From positions 44,006 to 108,005 of the forward strand of contig JANSXC010000021.1 of NCBI GenBank assembly GCA_024743115.1: 64,000 nt of DNA, read 5' to 3'. This document shows positions 8,020-16,773 of the stretch, one piece after another. This DNA comes from a bacterium (lineage in GTDB: Bacteria; Planctomycetota; UBA1135; UBA2386). Below the pieces are notes generated by a model. That model worked only from the letters and a program-made list of their open reading frames with translations. It had not been told where the DNA came from and did not search any database. Position numbers and translations under genes: made by a program. Each line of letters begins with the position of its first letter. Positions within the stretch are counted from its first letter, which is position 1.

Positions 8020-9069
8020 ATGTTGGGTCGTCGCCGTTCCGTTCGCCTGCCTGCTCTGAACTTTGCTGGCCGGTACCTCCTCGGGCTGATGCTCGGTTGC
8101 TCGTGTTTCGCGGCGACGCAGGAGAAGAGCGTCGAGGACTTCGGCTATCGCCACCTCAAAGTCGACTTTCGGGGCGACATGGTCGATGTCGTGGTGCACT
8201 CGCGCGCGGGTGAAGAGACGGAGAAGAAGCCGGTCTTGTTGTTCTTTCAGGGCTCGTTGGCCAAGCCGGTGATCAAGTACTCCGACGGCGACGTCTTCGG
8301 GTTATTGCCGTTCTCGACGGCGATCTTCGACGACGCGTACCATCTGGCGATCGTCGGTAAACCGGGCATTCCGGTCGTTTGTCACCTCGATCGGCTGTCC
8401 GAGCGCAAGGAGTTCGTCGAACCGGCGACGGGCCGGCCACCGAAGCGATACATCGAGCGCAACTACCTGGGCTACTACGTGGAACGCGCGGATCGCGTCG
8501 TCGAGCTGTTGCGTCAACAGCCGTGGGTGGCGGACTCGCGATTCGTCGTGGCGGGCCACTCCGAGGGTAGTTCGATCGCGGCCGGTCTTGCAGCCAGGAA
8601 CCGGGCGATCTCCCACGTGATCTACTCCGGCGGTACGCCGTACTACTCGCGGATTCTGGCGATGATCGCGGGCGACCGGCGCGCGGAGAAGCTCGGGGGA
8701 GAGCGAGCCGAGGCCACGTTCGGTTACTGGGAGTCGGCGCTGGCGCAGCCGTTCGACGACTCCCGGGAGCACGGTTGGAACTCGTATCGCGGTACCGTTG
8801 CGTTCTCCGTGAGCGCGAGCGCCGATCTTCGGCGAGCCGGAGTGCCGGTGTTGGTTTCCTATGGCACGCGTGACCCGGCTTGCCCGTTCAACGACATGTT
8901 TCGGGTCGAGGTGGTGCGGGACCGGGTTCGCGCGATCGACTTCAAGGCGTACGTAGGACGAGAGCACAACTACTTCCCGGTGCGGCCCGACGGATCCGTC
9001 GATCACACCCAGTTCGGCTGGGACGACGTGGGGCGAGACTGGCGTCGATGGCTCGACTCGAAGGACTGA
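8020..9069 (+). CDS. Exported alpha/beta hydrolase
   Basis: A 349-residue serine hydrolase. The start at 8020 gives an N-terminal membrane or signal segment (FAGRYLLGLMLGCSCFAAT). The nucleophile elbow is GHSEGSS. The presumed acid lies in YGTRDPACPFND and the His in GREHNYF, in the correct order and spacing for the fold. A lipobox-like LGCSC could make it a lipoprotein. An in-frame GTG at 8011 is an alternative start. The substrate is unknown. Confidence 0.8.
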   Translation: MLGRRRSVRLPALNFAGRYLLGLMLGCSCFAATQEKSVEDFGYRHLKVDFRGDMVDVVVHSRAGEETEKKPVLLFFQGSLAKPVIKYSDGDVFGLLPFSTAIFDDAYHLAIVGKPGIPVVCHLDRLSERKEFVEPATGRPPKRYIERNYLGYYVERADRVVELLRQQPWVADSRFVVAGHSEGSSIAAGLAARNRAISHVIYSGGTPYYSRILAMIAGDRRAEKLGGERAEATFGYWESALAQPFDDSREHGWNSYRGTVAFSVSASADLRRAGVPVLVSYGTRDPACPFNDMFRVEVVRDRVRAIDFKAYVGREHNYFPVRPDGSVDHTQFGWDDVGRDWRRWLDSKD

Positions 9070-9096
9070 GCGATCGGCGAATCGTTGAATGGATTC

Positions 9097-10275
9097 TCAG
9101 CCGAGGTGCATCAGGCGCACGACGGAGTCGTGGAAGTTGGATTCGTCGATGGCGAGCAGGCGATGCAGCGTGGGGAAGAAACGTTCGCCGTTCGGGCCGG
9201 TGTAGAGGAGGTCCAAAGCGCCATCGAGACGGTCGTTCGCGATGAGCTCGTTGCAGAGCAGCGCGCAGAGGTAGTAGTGCGTGAAGTGGGAATCGACGCT
9301 TGCCTTGCGGCCCTTGCGGAACTCCGTCAAGAAGTCGGTGTCGGGCACTTCACGCAGTCGGCGACGGAATTTGGCGTTCATCTGCGGCAGCGTGACACCA
9401 CCCCATGTGTTGCCGTAGCAGACCGCGATCCCCTCCTTGACTGCGCGAAACATCTGCTCGGGATCGGGCGAGCAGAACTCGAAGTGCGCGTAGATGTAGT
9501 CGCGGATGTTGCACTCCCGCGCCATGCCGGTCACGAAGCGATCGCCGCCAGCGTCACCGAACCCGAGGTCGTTGCTCAGGAAGTTGCACTTGTTGCAGTC
9601 GAACTCGATGCCGTGGGCGTGCAGCATCTGTTCGAGGCTCGCGAACGTGTAGTAGGTCAGCGGCTTGCAAGGCACGCCGGTGCGGCCGCAGAACATCCGG
9701 CGGAACTCGGTGAAGCGCTCGGCTTCGGAGGCTTCGATCGGGTGGGCGTGGCGGAACGTGACGTTGTCGACCTGCGTCGTCGCGAGGTTGGCGGTGCGCT
9801 CCTCCAACAGGCACTCGAAGCGATAGCCCCCGGCGTGGGGCACCGCCTTGATCTGGACGATCTTGCGGAGGAACCGCTCCCCGTCGCGGTGGCCGTGGTA
9901 GGCGAGCGTGATGTAGTGGTTCCGTGAGTCGAAGCTGTAGGACTTCAGCACGGCCGCGGGTGCGATCACCGTCGCCGGGTTGCGGCTGCGTCGCGTTGCC
10001 GCGAGGCCCTTGAAGAAGAACTCGTGTTGCGCGAGGTGATCGGGTGCCACGAGATCGGCCTCGAACGTGCCACGTTCCGCCTGCGCGAGCAGCGCCGCGA
10101 GCGCCGCGTCGAGCGCGCGGTCCGTGGTCGGGTCCTCCGACAGCTCGGCGCCCAGATTGCGGTGTACGGTGGTGTCAGCCGGCGTCGACCTCGATGATGT
10201 GCTCTGGCATCCTGTGAGCAACAGGCATGCGAGGGCGGTGGCTGTGGGGAGGACGACGCGAGGGGGGCGAGGCAT
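9097..10275 (-). CDS. Cysteine-containing lipoprotein of unknown function
   Basis: A 392-residue protein whose N-terminus has a lipoprotein signal (TALACLLLTGC), so it is probably anchored to a membrane from outside the cytoplasm. Two Cys pairs stand out: FCGRTGVPCK and FDCNKCNFLSNDLG. They may bind metal or form disulfides. The frame is open to 10374, but only the ATG at 10275 starts a signal peptide. I do not recognise the family. It ends 27 bases from the convergent hydrolase. Confidence 0.7.
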   Translation of the reverse strand: MPRPPRVVLPTATALACLLLTGCQSTSSRSTPADTTVHRNLGAELSEDPTTDRALDAALAALLAQAERGTFEADLVAPDHLAQHEFFFKGLAATRRSRNPATVIAPAAVLKSYSFDSRNHYITLAYHGHRDGERFLRKIVQIKAVPHAGGYRFECLLEERTANLATTQVDNVTFRHAHPIEASEAERFTEFRRMFCGRTGVPCKPLTYYTFASLEQMLHAHGIEFDCNKCNFLSNDLGFGDAGGDRFVTGMARECNIRDYIYAHFEFCSPDPEQMFRAVKEGIAVCYGNTWGGVTLPQMNAKFRRRLREVPDTDFLTEFRKGRKASVDSHFTHYYLCALLCNELIANDRLDGALDLLYTGPNGERFFPTLHRLLAIDESNFHDSVVRLMHLG

Positions 10276-10699
10276 GCCTGCTCCAGCGAGCAAGAGCGCC
10301 GCGAACTCCCGATCGCCGCCGTCAGCGGCTGTGCAATGGCGCGCTGCCAATGACCATTCGCGTCGCGTTCGCAACTGTGGCGCCGCCGGTCTGACCGGCG
10401 TCGAGCTGATACCAGTGGCCCAGGACCTTCGTGCCGTCGAACACCGAGCTGTTGGGGCCGCGTGTCGGCGCCCGCAAGGATCTTCATGGCATCGACCTCA
10501 CGGTCGATGCGGTTCGGCGTGGCGTCAACCCGGTGCAGGTTCGGGCGCGACATGTTCCCGGTCGATGGCTCCGAAGCCGGGCTGTGGGCCTGACGCCCCC
10601 AGCCGTTCCGGGGTCCATCGGGCCAGGTTGGACGATCGCCTCTTCGATTCTCCGGATTCGGTGCAGCAGAGCGAGCCTCCCGTGTGCTGTTCCCACGGC
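10276..10699. other. 424-base gene-free stretch
   Basis: Divergent region between the lipoprotein gene and the sigma-fusion gene. No promoter or RNA is recognised with confidence. On the minus strand two short frames at about 10335-10553 read like protein (MSRPNLHRVD, then VFDGTKVLGHWYQLDAG) if joined by a frameshift near 10450. They could be a decayed fragment, or chance. Confidence 0.3.
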
Positions 10700-13600
10700 A
10701 TGCATGCCGACGAGTTGTTCGATCGATTCCGTCGCACGGGCGACTCCCGCGCGCTGGCGCAGCTGTTCGACGCGACCGCGCCAGCGCTCCATCGCGCGGC
10801 GGTGCACCTGTGTCGCAGTCTCGATGACGCCGAGGACCTCGTGCAGGAGACGTTCGTCGTCGCGATCGAGCGGTCGGGCGACTACCGCTCGCAGTCCGGG
10901 GGGAGCGTGCGCGGTTGGCTGCTCGGCATCCTGGTCAATCGGGCCCGGCGGCTCCAGCGTCGACGGGCGCGACGGGTGCCCGCGCGTGAGCGGGAGTCGC
11001 CGCTGCAACCGCCGGACGTCGCGGGCAAGCGCGAGCTCTGGGAGCAGGTCGCCGAGGCGATCGACGGCTTGTCCGAGGCCTATCGGACGCCGTTGATCCT
11101 GCACCTGCGGTACGGCCATCGCGCCAACGAGATCGCTCATGCCCTCGGGCTACCGCCCGGCACCGTGCGTAGCCAGCTGAGTCGCGGGCTCGAACTCTTG
11201 CGGCGAGCGTTGCCGATCGGTGTTGCGAGCGCGGTGCTCGGGCCGGTCGCGCTTGCCGCTGCGCCGCGGGGGCTCGCGGCCGTGCGCGCCACGATCGTTG
11301 CCAAGGTGCCGGGGGCTGTCGGTGCCGTCGCTGTTTTGTCGGGAGCGCTGTTGATGAAGAAGCTGTTGGTGTTGTCGGCGATCGTTGTCGCGATCGTCGG
11401 TGCGTTCGCGGTCGATCCGCTGTGGACCTCGGGCGAAGAGGCGTGGCGCAGGGTCGGCGAACGGAGCGGTGCGGTCGCCAATGTCGGACCGTCGGAGCGC
11501 GCGACCGGGGCTTCGTCGGCTGATGCTGCCGCATTGCAGCGCATCGCGGCCGCCTCGCCTGCTCGACCCGGGGCCGTACCGATTGGTGAGTCCTGCACGA
11601 TCGCGGTCGTCGATGAGTCCGGCAGGCCGATGCCGGGCGCCGACGTCTGCTGGTATCACGCGGCGGGGGTGGCGCGGGCCGAATCGGACCCGACGTTGCT
11701 CGAGTCCGAGAAGCTGATGCTGTGGCGCGATCCGGTCCGGCTCGCAGAACGCTACGGTTGGTCGACGCGAGCCGACCGCGAGGGCCGGGCGAGAATCTCC
11801 GTGACGGACGCGACCTGTGTTGCAGCGGTGTTGCCGGGGTTGTTCGGCCAGCTCGAGGTGTCGACTGCCGAGCCCGAGCCGCAGTTGGGCTATCGACTGA
11901 TGCTCCTGCCCGACCGGGCGCTGCGGGTTCGGGTTCTCGATCCGCGAGACCGACCCTGCGCCGGCGTATCGGTCACGATGATCGCGGTCGACGAGCGCCG
12001 TCGACCGCTCGGTGATCCCGAGGGGCACCCTTTGGCCGTGACCGATGCCGACGGCATCGCATGCATCGTGCACGTGCAGCGGGAGATCGACGCGAGCCTC
12101 GGCACCGCGGCCGGTCAGGTGCTCGTTCGACCGTTCGTGCCAGGCTACGACGAACCGGGTGTGGCCGTTGACCTGACGAACGTTCCGAGCGAACCGGTGG
12201 TGGTTCGACTGACGGCGACCGGAACCGTGCGTGCGCGAGTCCAACTGCCGGGGGTGACGACCTGGTTCGACCATGACATGGCCCTGCTTCCCGAGCAGCG
12301 CGGTCGATTCGGTGGCTACACCGCCCGGCGTCCGGATCGCGATGGCTGGACCCGGTTCGAGCACGTGCCGATCCGCCAGCGGTATCGGGTGCACTCGCTC
12401 GCCGCAACCGACCTGGGCTGTGCGTTCGATGGACCGGCGTTCGTGGGGGACGTTGTCGATGTCGTGCTGATGCCGCCCGGAACGGGCATCACGTTGCGGG
12501 CGCGTATCCTCGACCACGTCGGGGAGCCGGTCGTGCGCCGGCATTTCCACTTTGCGATGCGCGGAGTCGGAACGCCTCCGAGTCGACAATTTACGACGGA
12601 TGGCAGCGGTCGGGCGCTCGTGGCGGTGAGCCGAGACCCTGATGCGGCGATTCTCGAACTCGACGCCGGGCTGATCTCTCCGATCGACGGGGGCGAGGGG
12701 TTCGGTCGGGCCGAGGTGGCGGCCATGGCGCTGCGTCCCGGGATCACGGATCTCGGTGACCTCGTACTGGCGCGCGGCGAAGTGGTGGCCGCCGGCCGGT
12801 TGGTGACGACGACCGGCGAGCCGTTCGAGCGCCCGGTTCGTATTGGCATTCAGCGACGCGATGCGAACGCGGACGATTCGGGGCAGGAGTGGTCGCCGGT
12901 CACCGACGTCACCGTCGCGTTCGCGGAGCGCGGTCGCTTCGCGGTGCATGGCGAGCTCGCACCGGCGAGCTACCGGCTGATCGTTCGGGGCGATCACAAC
13001 TTGCCGATCGAGCCGGTGGAGTTCGCGCCGGGCGCTGCCGACCTCGTCGTGCAGGTCGCGCGATCCCACACGTTGATGGCCGGTCTGCTGTTGCCCGGTG
13101 CCGTCGATCCTGCCGCCATCGTCTGCACGCTCGTGGACGGCGGACGTCGCTTCGATGCGACGCCGCGCCGTCAGCAGGAGGAGCGCTGCACGGTCGCCTG
13201 GCACGGTCTGCCGGCCGGCACGTTCGAACTCCGGGTCTCGCCATGGGCTGCGACCGAACCGCTCTTGCGCGTTCCGGACGTCGTGGTTCCGACCGCGGTT
13301 GGCGAGGACCCACGGCTCGCGAACATCGATCTGAGAAGCATGGTGCAAGTCGTCACGTTGAAGCTGTTCGATACGGTGGGAGTGCCGATCGACAGCTTCG
13401 GCGCGGCGTTTCCTTCGCCGTCGGCGGTCGGTAGCGGTGACCAGCGCGCCTGTGGTATCGACGGCGCCGTGACGCAGCTGGTGCTGCCGGCAACGGTGAA
13501 CGAGCTGCAGGTCGTGGTCGCGGGGTACCGACCGGGCGAGGTGACCATCGATGGTGGTAGGGCGCACGCCAGGCTCTACCCGCGCGCTCGCTTGCGGATC

Positions 13601-13954
13601 CGGGTTCCGGGGGTGCCGCAGTTGCCCGCGAACGTTCAGACCTGGGTGCAACTCGTGGCCGACGATGCCCGCGAGGGCTCGTGGCGCGGCCGGAACGACA
13701 GCGGCCGCCTGGCCGAGTTGTTTCACGACGACTCCGGCAGGTGGCCGCTCGATGAGGGCCGCCTCGATCTGCTGCAGAGTGATCGGCCGTGCCGGCTGCG
13801 GCTGTTCGTCGGGAGTCGCCGGCGCCCGGTCGAGGTGCGGGGCTCTGCGCCGCAGCAGATTCTGCCCGGGATGGCCGAGGTGAGCGTGGATGTCCCGGCG
13901 GCGAGCTGGCGCGCGGCGCTCACGGAGTTCGAGGCGGGGCCCGCGCGCAAGTAG
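10700..13954 (+). CDS. ECF sigma factor fused to membrane anchor and carboxypeptidase-like outer domains
   Basis: A 1084-residue fusion. Residues about 15-88 are sigma region 2 (CRSLDDAEDLVQETFVVAIE, then GWLLGILVNRARRLQ). Residues about 110-168 are region 4 (LSEAYRTPLILHLRYG, GLPPGTVRSQLSRGLELLRR). Hydrophobic stretches follow at about 171-190 and 204-238 (KKLLVLSAIVVAIVGAFAV), enough for a membrane anchor. The remaining 850 residues are beta-rich repeats with the look of carboxypeptidase regulatory-like/transthyretin domains, predicted outside the cytoplasm. This would be a membrane-tethered sigma factor whose own outer part might sense a signal and release it. The ATG at 10700 starts directly on the sigma domain; the upstream open frame to 10067 has no homology-like sequence. 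No anti-sigma gene is adjacent. Confidence 0.85.
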   Translation: MHADELFDRFRRTGDSRALAQLFDATAPALHRAAVHLCRSLDDAEDLVQETFVVAIERSGDYRSQSGGSVRGWLLGILVNRARRLQRRRARRVPARERESPLQPPDVAGKRELWEQVAEAIDGLSEAYRTPLILHLRYGHRANEIAHALGLPPGTVRSQLSRGLELLRRALPIGVASAVLGPVALAAAPRGLAAVRATIVAKVPGAVGAVAVLSGALLMKKLLVLSAIVVAIVGAFAVDPLWTSGEEAWRRVGERSGAVANVGPSERATGASSADAAALQRIAAASPARPGAVPIGESCTIAVVDESGRPMPGADVCWYHAAGVARAESDPTLLESEKLMLWRDPVRLAERYGWSTRADREGRARISVTDATCVAAVLPGLFGQLEVSTAEPEPQLGYRLMLLPDRALRVRVLDPRDRPCAGVSVTMIAVDERRRPLGDPEGHPLAVTDADGIACIVHVQREIDASLGTAAGQVLVRPFVPGYDEPGVAVDLTNVPSEPVVVRLTATGTVRARVQLPGVTTWFDHDMALLPEQRGRFGGYTARRPDRDGWTRFEHVPIRQRYRVHSLAATDLGCAFDGPAFVGDVVDVVLMPPGTGITLRARILDHVGEPVVRRHFHFAMRGVGTPPSRQFTTDGSGRALVAVSRDPDAAILELDAGLISPIDGGEGFGRAEVAAMALRPGITDLGDLVLARGEVVAAGRLVTTTGEPFERPVRIGIQRRDANADDSGQEWSPVTDVTVAFAERGRFAVHGELAPASYRLIVRGDHNLPIEPVEFAPGAADLVVQVARSHTLMAGLLLPGAVDPAAIVCTLVDGGRRFDATPRRQQEERCTVAWHGLPAGTFELRVSPWAATEPLLRVPDVVVPTAVGEDPRLANIDLRSMVQVVTLKLFDTVGVPIDSFGAAFPSPSAVGSGDQRACGIDGAVTQLVLPATVNELQVVVAGYRPGEVTIDGGRAHARLYPRARLRIRVPGVPQLPANVQTWVQLVADDAREGSWRGRNDSGRLAELFHDDSGRWPLDEGRLDLLQSDRPCRLRLFVGSRRRPVEVRGSAPQQILPGMAEVSVDVPAASWRAALTEFEAGPARK

Positions 13955-13976
13955 TCCGGCGCCCCGGGTGTTGACG

Positions 13977-15212
13977 CTACCGAATCACGACCGCGACGCC
14001 CTCGCTCGACGACGCGCCGAGCGTCCCGATCGTTGGGTCGGGAACGAACCATTGTGCGGTGAGCTCGAGGCCTGCGAGCCCGGCGGCGTTCGGGATCGGA
14101 ATCGGCTGGGTCGTGCTGCCGGTGAGGTCCGTCACGCGGAGCAGGTTGAACTGTGGGTCGGCCAGCAGGCTGCAGCCCGGCGCGCCGAGTGGCTGCAGGT
14201 CGGCCGGCAGCGGTTGGCTCGTCGCGGACCAGGTCGTGCGGTTGGTGCCGAGGGCGAGCAGGCAGGCGGTGGCCGGCGGGGCGAACGTCAGTCCGAGGGC
14301 AAAGCCGCTGTTGCCGAGCGTCGGTGGTCCGTTGCTGGCCCAGCTCGTGTTCGCGGCCGCGCCGCAGCCTTCGCCGTAACGGGTAACCGACGCGCCGACC
14401 GCGGTGGCGACGCTGAAGTCGAGGATCGTGGTGGGGCTGGTGTAGAGCGGCCCGTTGGTCAGCTCACCGTAGAGCTCGATGCCGTCGGTCCAGACGAGCG
14501 TGTCGAAGCGCGTGTAACCGACAACCGTGATCGTTCCGAGCCCGGTCGATTGCGTCGCGACGATGGCACCGGTGGTGGGATCGATCCGCAAGAGGTCGCC
14601 CGACACTGTGCCGAGTGTGAGCTGACTGCCGGTTGGCGTGATCGCGATCGAGATGCCGCCGGTAAAGCTACCGACCGTTCGCGAGTTGCCGGTTGCGAGA
14701 TCGTACTCCAGGACGCCGCTGCTGCTGACGGTGTAGACGAGGTCCCCCGTGACCGCCAGGTCCGTCGCGCCCGCCGCGGTGTAGCTGATGATTTGGGGGC
14801 CGGGACCAGTCGGTTTGGCGTAGGCCTCGACGAGGCCGGCACTGTCGAGGGTCACGACGCGGTTGCTGCCGATCGCGACGCGCGCGACCGGAACCTGTGA
14901 CCAGGGTCCCCAGACGGACTGCCCCATCCTGGCGAGCTCGCGGATCTGCGAGCGGTAGACGCCGGGGATCGCGATCCCGGCGCCGGTCCAGAAGAACTGC
15001 GCGTTGGTGTCCGGGTCCACGGCCAGGCTGGTGACCGCCATGAACGCGTTCTGTTCGACGACCGTGGTCGTCCCGCGGCCGAACACGTCCACGAACTTGT
15101 AGTACGGGTCGAGGAGTGGAGTCGACTCGCAGGTCACGATCACGTCGGTCGGGATCTGCGCGGTGAGTGGCAGCGCGAGGGCTGCGAGGGAAGACAGGAT
15201 TCGGATGGGCAT
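13977..15212 (-). CDS. Secreted beta-rich protein with lineage-type C-terminal domain
   Basis: A 411-residue exported protein: signal peptide MPIRILSSLAALALPLTAQ, then about 250 residues of short repeating segments resembling a propeller (LAVTGDLVYTVSSSGVLEYDL, LVWTDGIELYGEL). The C-terminal domain of about 130 residues starts at YGEGCGAAANTSW and includes LPADLQPLGAPGCSLLADP and LTAQWFVPDP. I associate this type of Cys-containing C-terminal module with many secreted Planctomycetota proteins, where it may serve surface attachment (inference). It follows the Sec-FG-GAP gene by 43 bases on the same strand. Exact function unknown. Confidence 0.75.
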   Translation of the reverse strand: MPIRILSSLAALALPLTAQIPTDVIVTCESTPLLDPYYKFVDVFGRGTTTVVEQNAFMAVTSLAVDPDTNAQFFWTGAGIAIPGVYRSQIRELARMGQSVWGPWSQVPVARVAIGSNRVVTLDSAGLVEAYAKPTGPGPQIISYTAAGATDLAVTGDLVYTVSSSGVLEYDLATGNSRTVGSFTGGISIAITPTGSQLTLGTVSGDLLRIDPTTGAIVATQSTGLGTITVVGYTRFDTLVWTDGIELYGELTNGPLYTSPTTILDFSVATAVGASVTRYGEGCGAAANTSWASNGPPTLGNSGFALGLTFAPPATACLLALGTNRTTWSATSQPLPADLQPLGAPGCSLLADPQFNLLRVTDLTGSTTQPIPIPNAAGLAGLELTAQWFVPDPTIGTLGASSSEGVAVVIR

Positions 15213-15255
15213 AGAGTCTCGGTTGTCGAAGTAGGGAAAACGAAAGGGGCGAACG

Positions 15256-16605
15256 TCATTTGCGCAGGAGCAGCCAGACCCAGCCGTGCACCTCGAACTC
15301 GGGTGGCAGGCGGTCGCGCAGCTGGTCGCGGCGGGCGGTGAGTTCCTTCAACTCGGCCGTGATGGCTGCGAGAGCGGTTGCGTTCTTCTCGCGATCGGGA
15401 CCGAAGAGGCGTTGGACGAGGGCCGCGTAGCGGGCTTCGAGCGTTGCGAGCTCGGTGCGGGCCGCCGCCAGCTCGGCGCCTGCCAGCGCGTCATCCGGCA
15501 CGCTGGTGGGAACCTGTCGGGCGTAGTCGCCGAGCAGCAGATCGAGCCTGCCGTCGCCGTTCCAGTCGGTGACGCAGATCTTCGCGCGGCGCCCAGAGCG
15601 CGGCGCGGCGGCGGGGCCCGGGCCCTCGGTCCAGTCCAGGCCGGGGACGAGTGTCTCGGCCGTTGCCAGCTCGGGCGCGGTCGAGGAGCCGGTGTTGGTA
15701 AACAACGACACCGAGCCGTCCGCGCCCCCGACCAGTAGATCGAGGTCCCCGTCACCGTCCCAGTCGGCGGTGAACGGGCCCGAGTCCCCGGTGACCATGA
15801 GTGGTTGGCCGTCGGCCCGCAGTTGGCGATGGCTCGTGAATCGCCAATCCGTTCGCGAGCCGACATTCGGCACGAGGTAGACGCCGCCGCCGATGTGCCC
15901 GACCAACAGATCGAGATCGGAGTCGCCGTCCCAGTCGCACGCGTGCACGGTCGACGCGGTGCCCGTGATCGATACTCCGTTCTTCGCGGTGTTCGGGATG
16001 CGTTGACCCCGGAACATGGCGTAGCTCTTGCCGTCGACCGTCTCGAAGCGCGCGTTCCCCGTGATCACGGTTTCGTCCGTGGTCTTTCGCACGCCGCAGC
16101 CGACGCCAATGGGCTCGTCGTGTTCGTCGCGCAGCATCTTCGGGCTCCGAAACGAACCGTCCGCTCGGCGTTCGAAGAAGAACAACTCGCCGGGCCAGGA
16201 GCCTGACAGCAGGTCCGTATCGCCGTCACCGTCGAGGTCCACCAACTGGGGACCGAAGCCGACGCATCAAGCGGTGGGAACGGTGCCGTCGCGGCCGTCG
16301 GCCTGGAACGTCTTGCCCGCGGCAAGGCGTGGTGCGGCGTTCGTGCCGACGTTGCGGTAGATCGTGAGACGACCGCCGGCGAACTGGCCGACGAGCAGAT
16401 CGCGTTTGCCGTCACCGTCGATGTCGCCGACGAACGGCGCCGCGTGCCCGGGGCTGGGCGTGTCGATGACGCGGCCGTCGGCCGCGAGCCGGATCGGCGG
16501 GGCCAGCGCCTTACCAGGTTCTGGCGTGGCTTGGGTGCGGGCGTCGAGGGCGAAGACCGCCACGGTGATCGCGGCGGCGAAAGGGCTCAGCGGTGTGCGG
16601 TTCAT
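15256..16605 (-). CDS. FG-GAP/VCBS repeat exported selenoprotein
   Basis: Read through the in-frame TGA at 16269-16267 as Sec, this is a 449-residue exported protein: N-terminal hydrophobic segment, four or more FG-GAP repeats with calcium-binding signatures (DIDGDGKRDLLVG, DLDGDGDTDLLSGS, DWDGDSDLDLLVGH, DWDGDGDLDLLVGG, DWNGDGRLDLLLGD), then a coiled-coil-like Glu/Arg segment and a short end. Sec is residue 113, directly followed by Cys 114 (VPTA-U-C-VGFGPQ), making a vicinal U-C pair just before the second repeat. Both sides of the TGA continue the same repeat array with no overlap, gap or frame change. Gene callers would report two pieces, ending at 16267 and restarting at an internal TTG or GTG. 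Vicinal Sec-Cys pairs are redox-active in other families; the role here is unknown. Confidence 0.82.
16236..16254 (-). promoter_or_regulatory. Candidate SECIS hairpin of the FG-GAP selenoprotein
   Basis: Reading the minus strand after the TGA, GGTCC (16254-16250) pairs with GGACC (16240-16236), with an inner CC/GG pair, one bulged base and an AGTT loop. The loop starts 20 nt after the TGA and has G as its second base, within the usual bacterial SECIS limits. The stem is shorter than in the HMA gene, so this is less certain. Confidence 0.55.
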
Positions 16606-16773
16606 GATCCCCGGTCCGGAATCGCTGCCGCCGGGTCATGGCAGCAGTCGGGAAGTTGCCTGAATCAGTGACGGCTCTGCCGCCGATGGATTCAGGCTTC
16701 CCGAAAGCACACGGGGGCCCGTGAGTGCTGCGGGCAATCCGGGTTTTCGGCCCCGTATCGGTGGATCACACCA

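Noticed and set aside
11150..13726. Long open minus-strand frame opposite the sigma fusion
   Set aside because: An Arg/His-rich shadow caused by high GC; no motifs, and the plus-strand frame has clear sigma domains.
16246..16605. Two separate FG-GAP genes split at the TGA
   Set aside because: The repeat period continues across the TGA with no ribosome-binding site or ATG after it; only TTG/GTG codons are available.
16709..16722. Hairpin upstream of the FG-GAP gene as terminator
   Set aside because: Only a 6-bp stem with a 2-base loop and no T-run.
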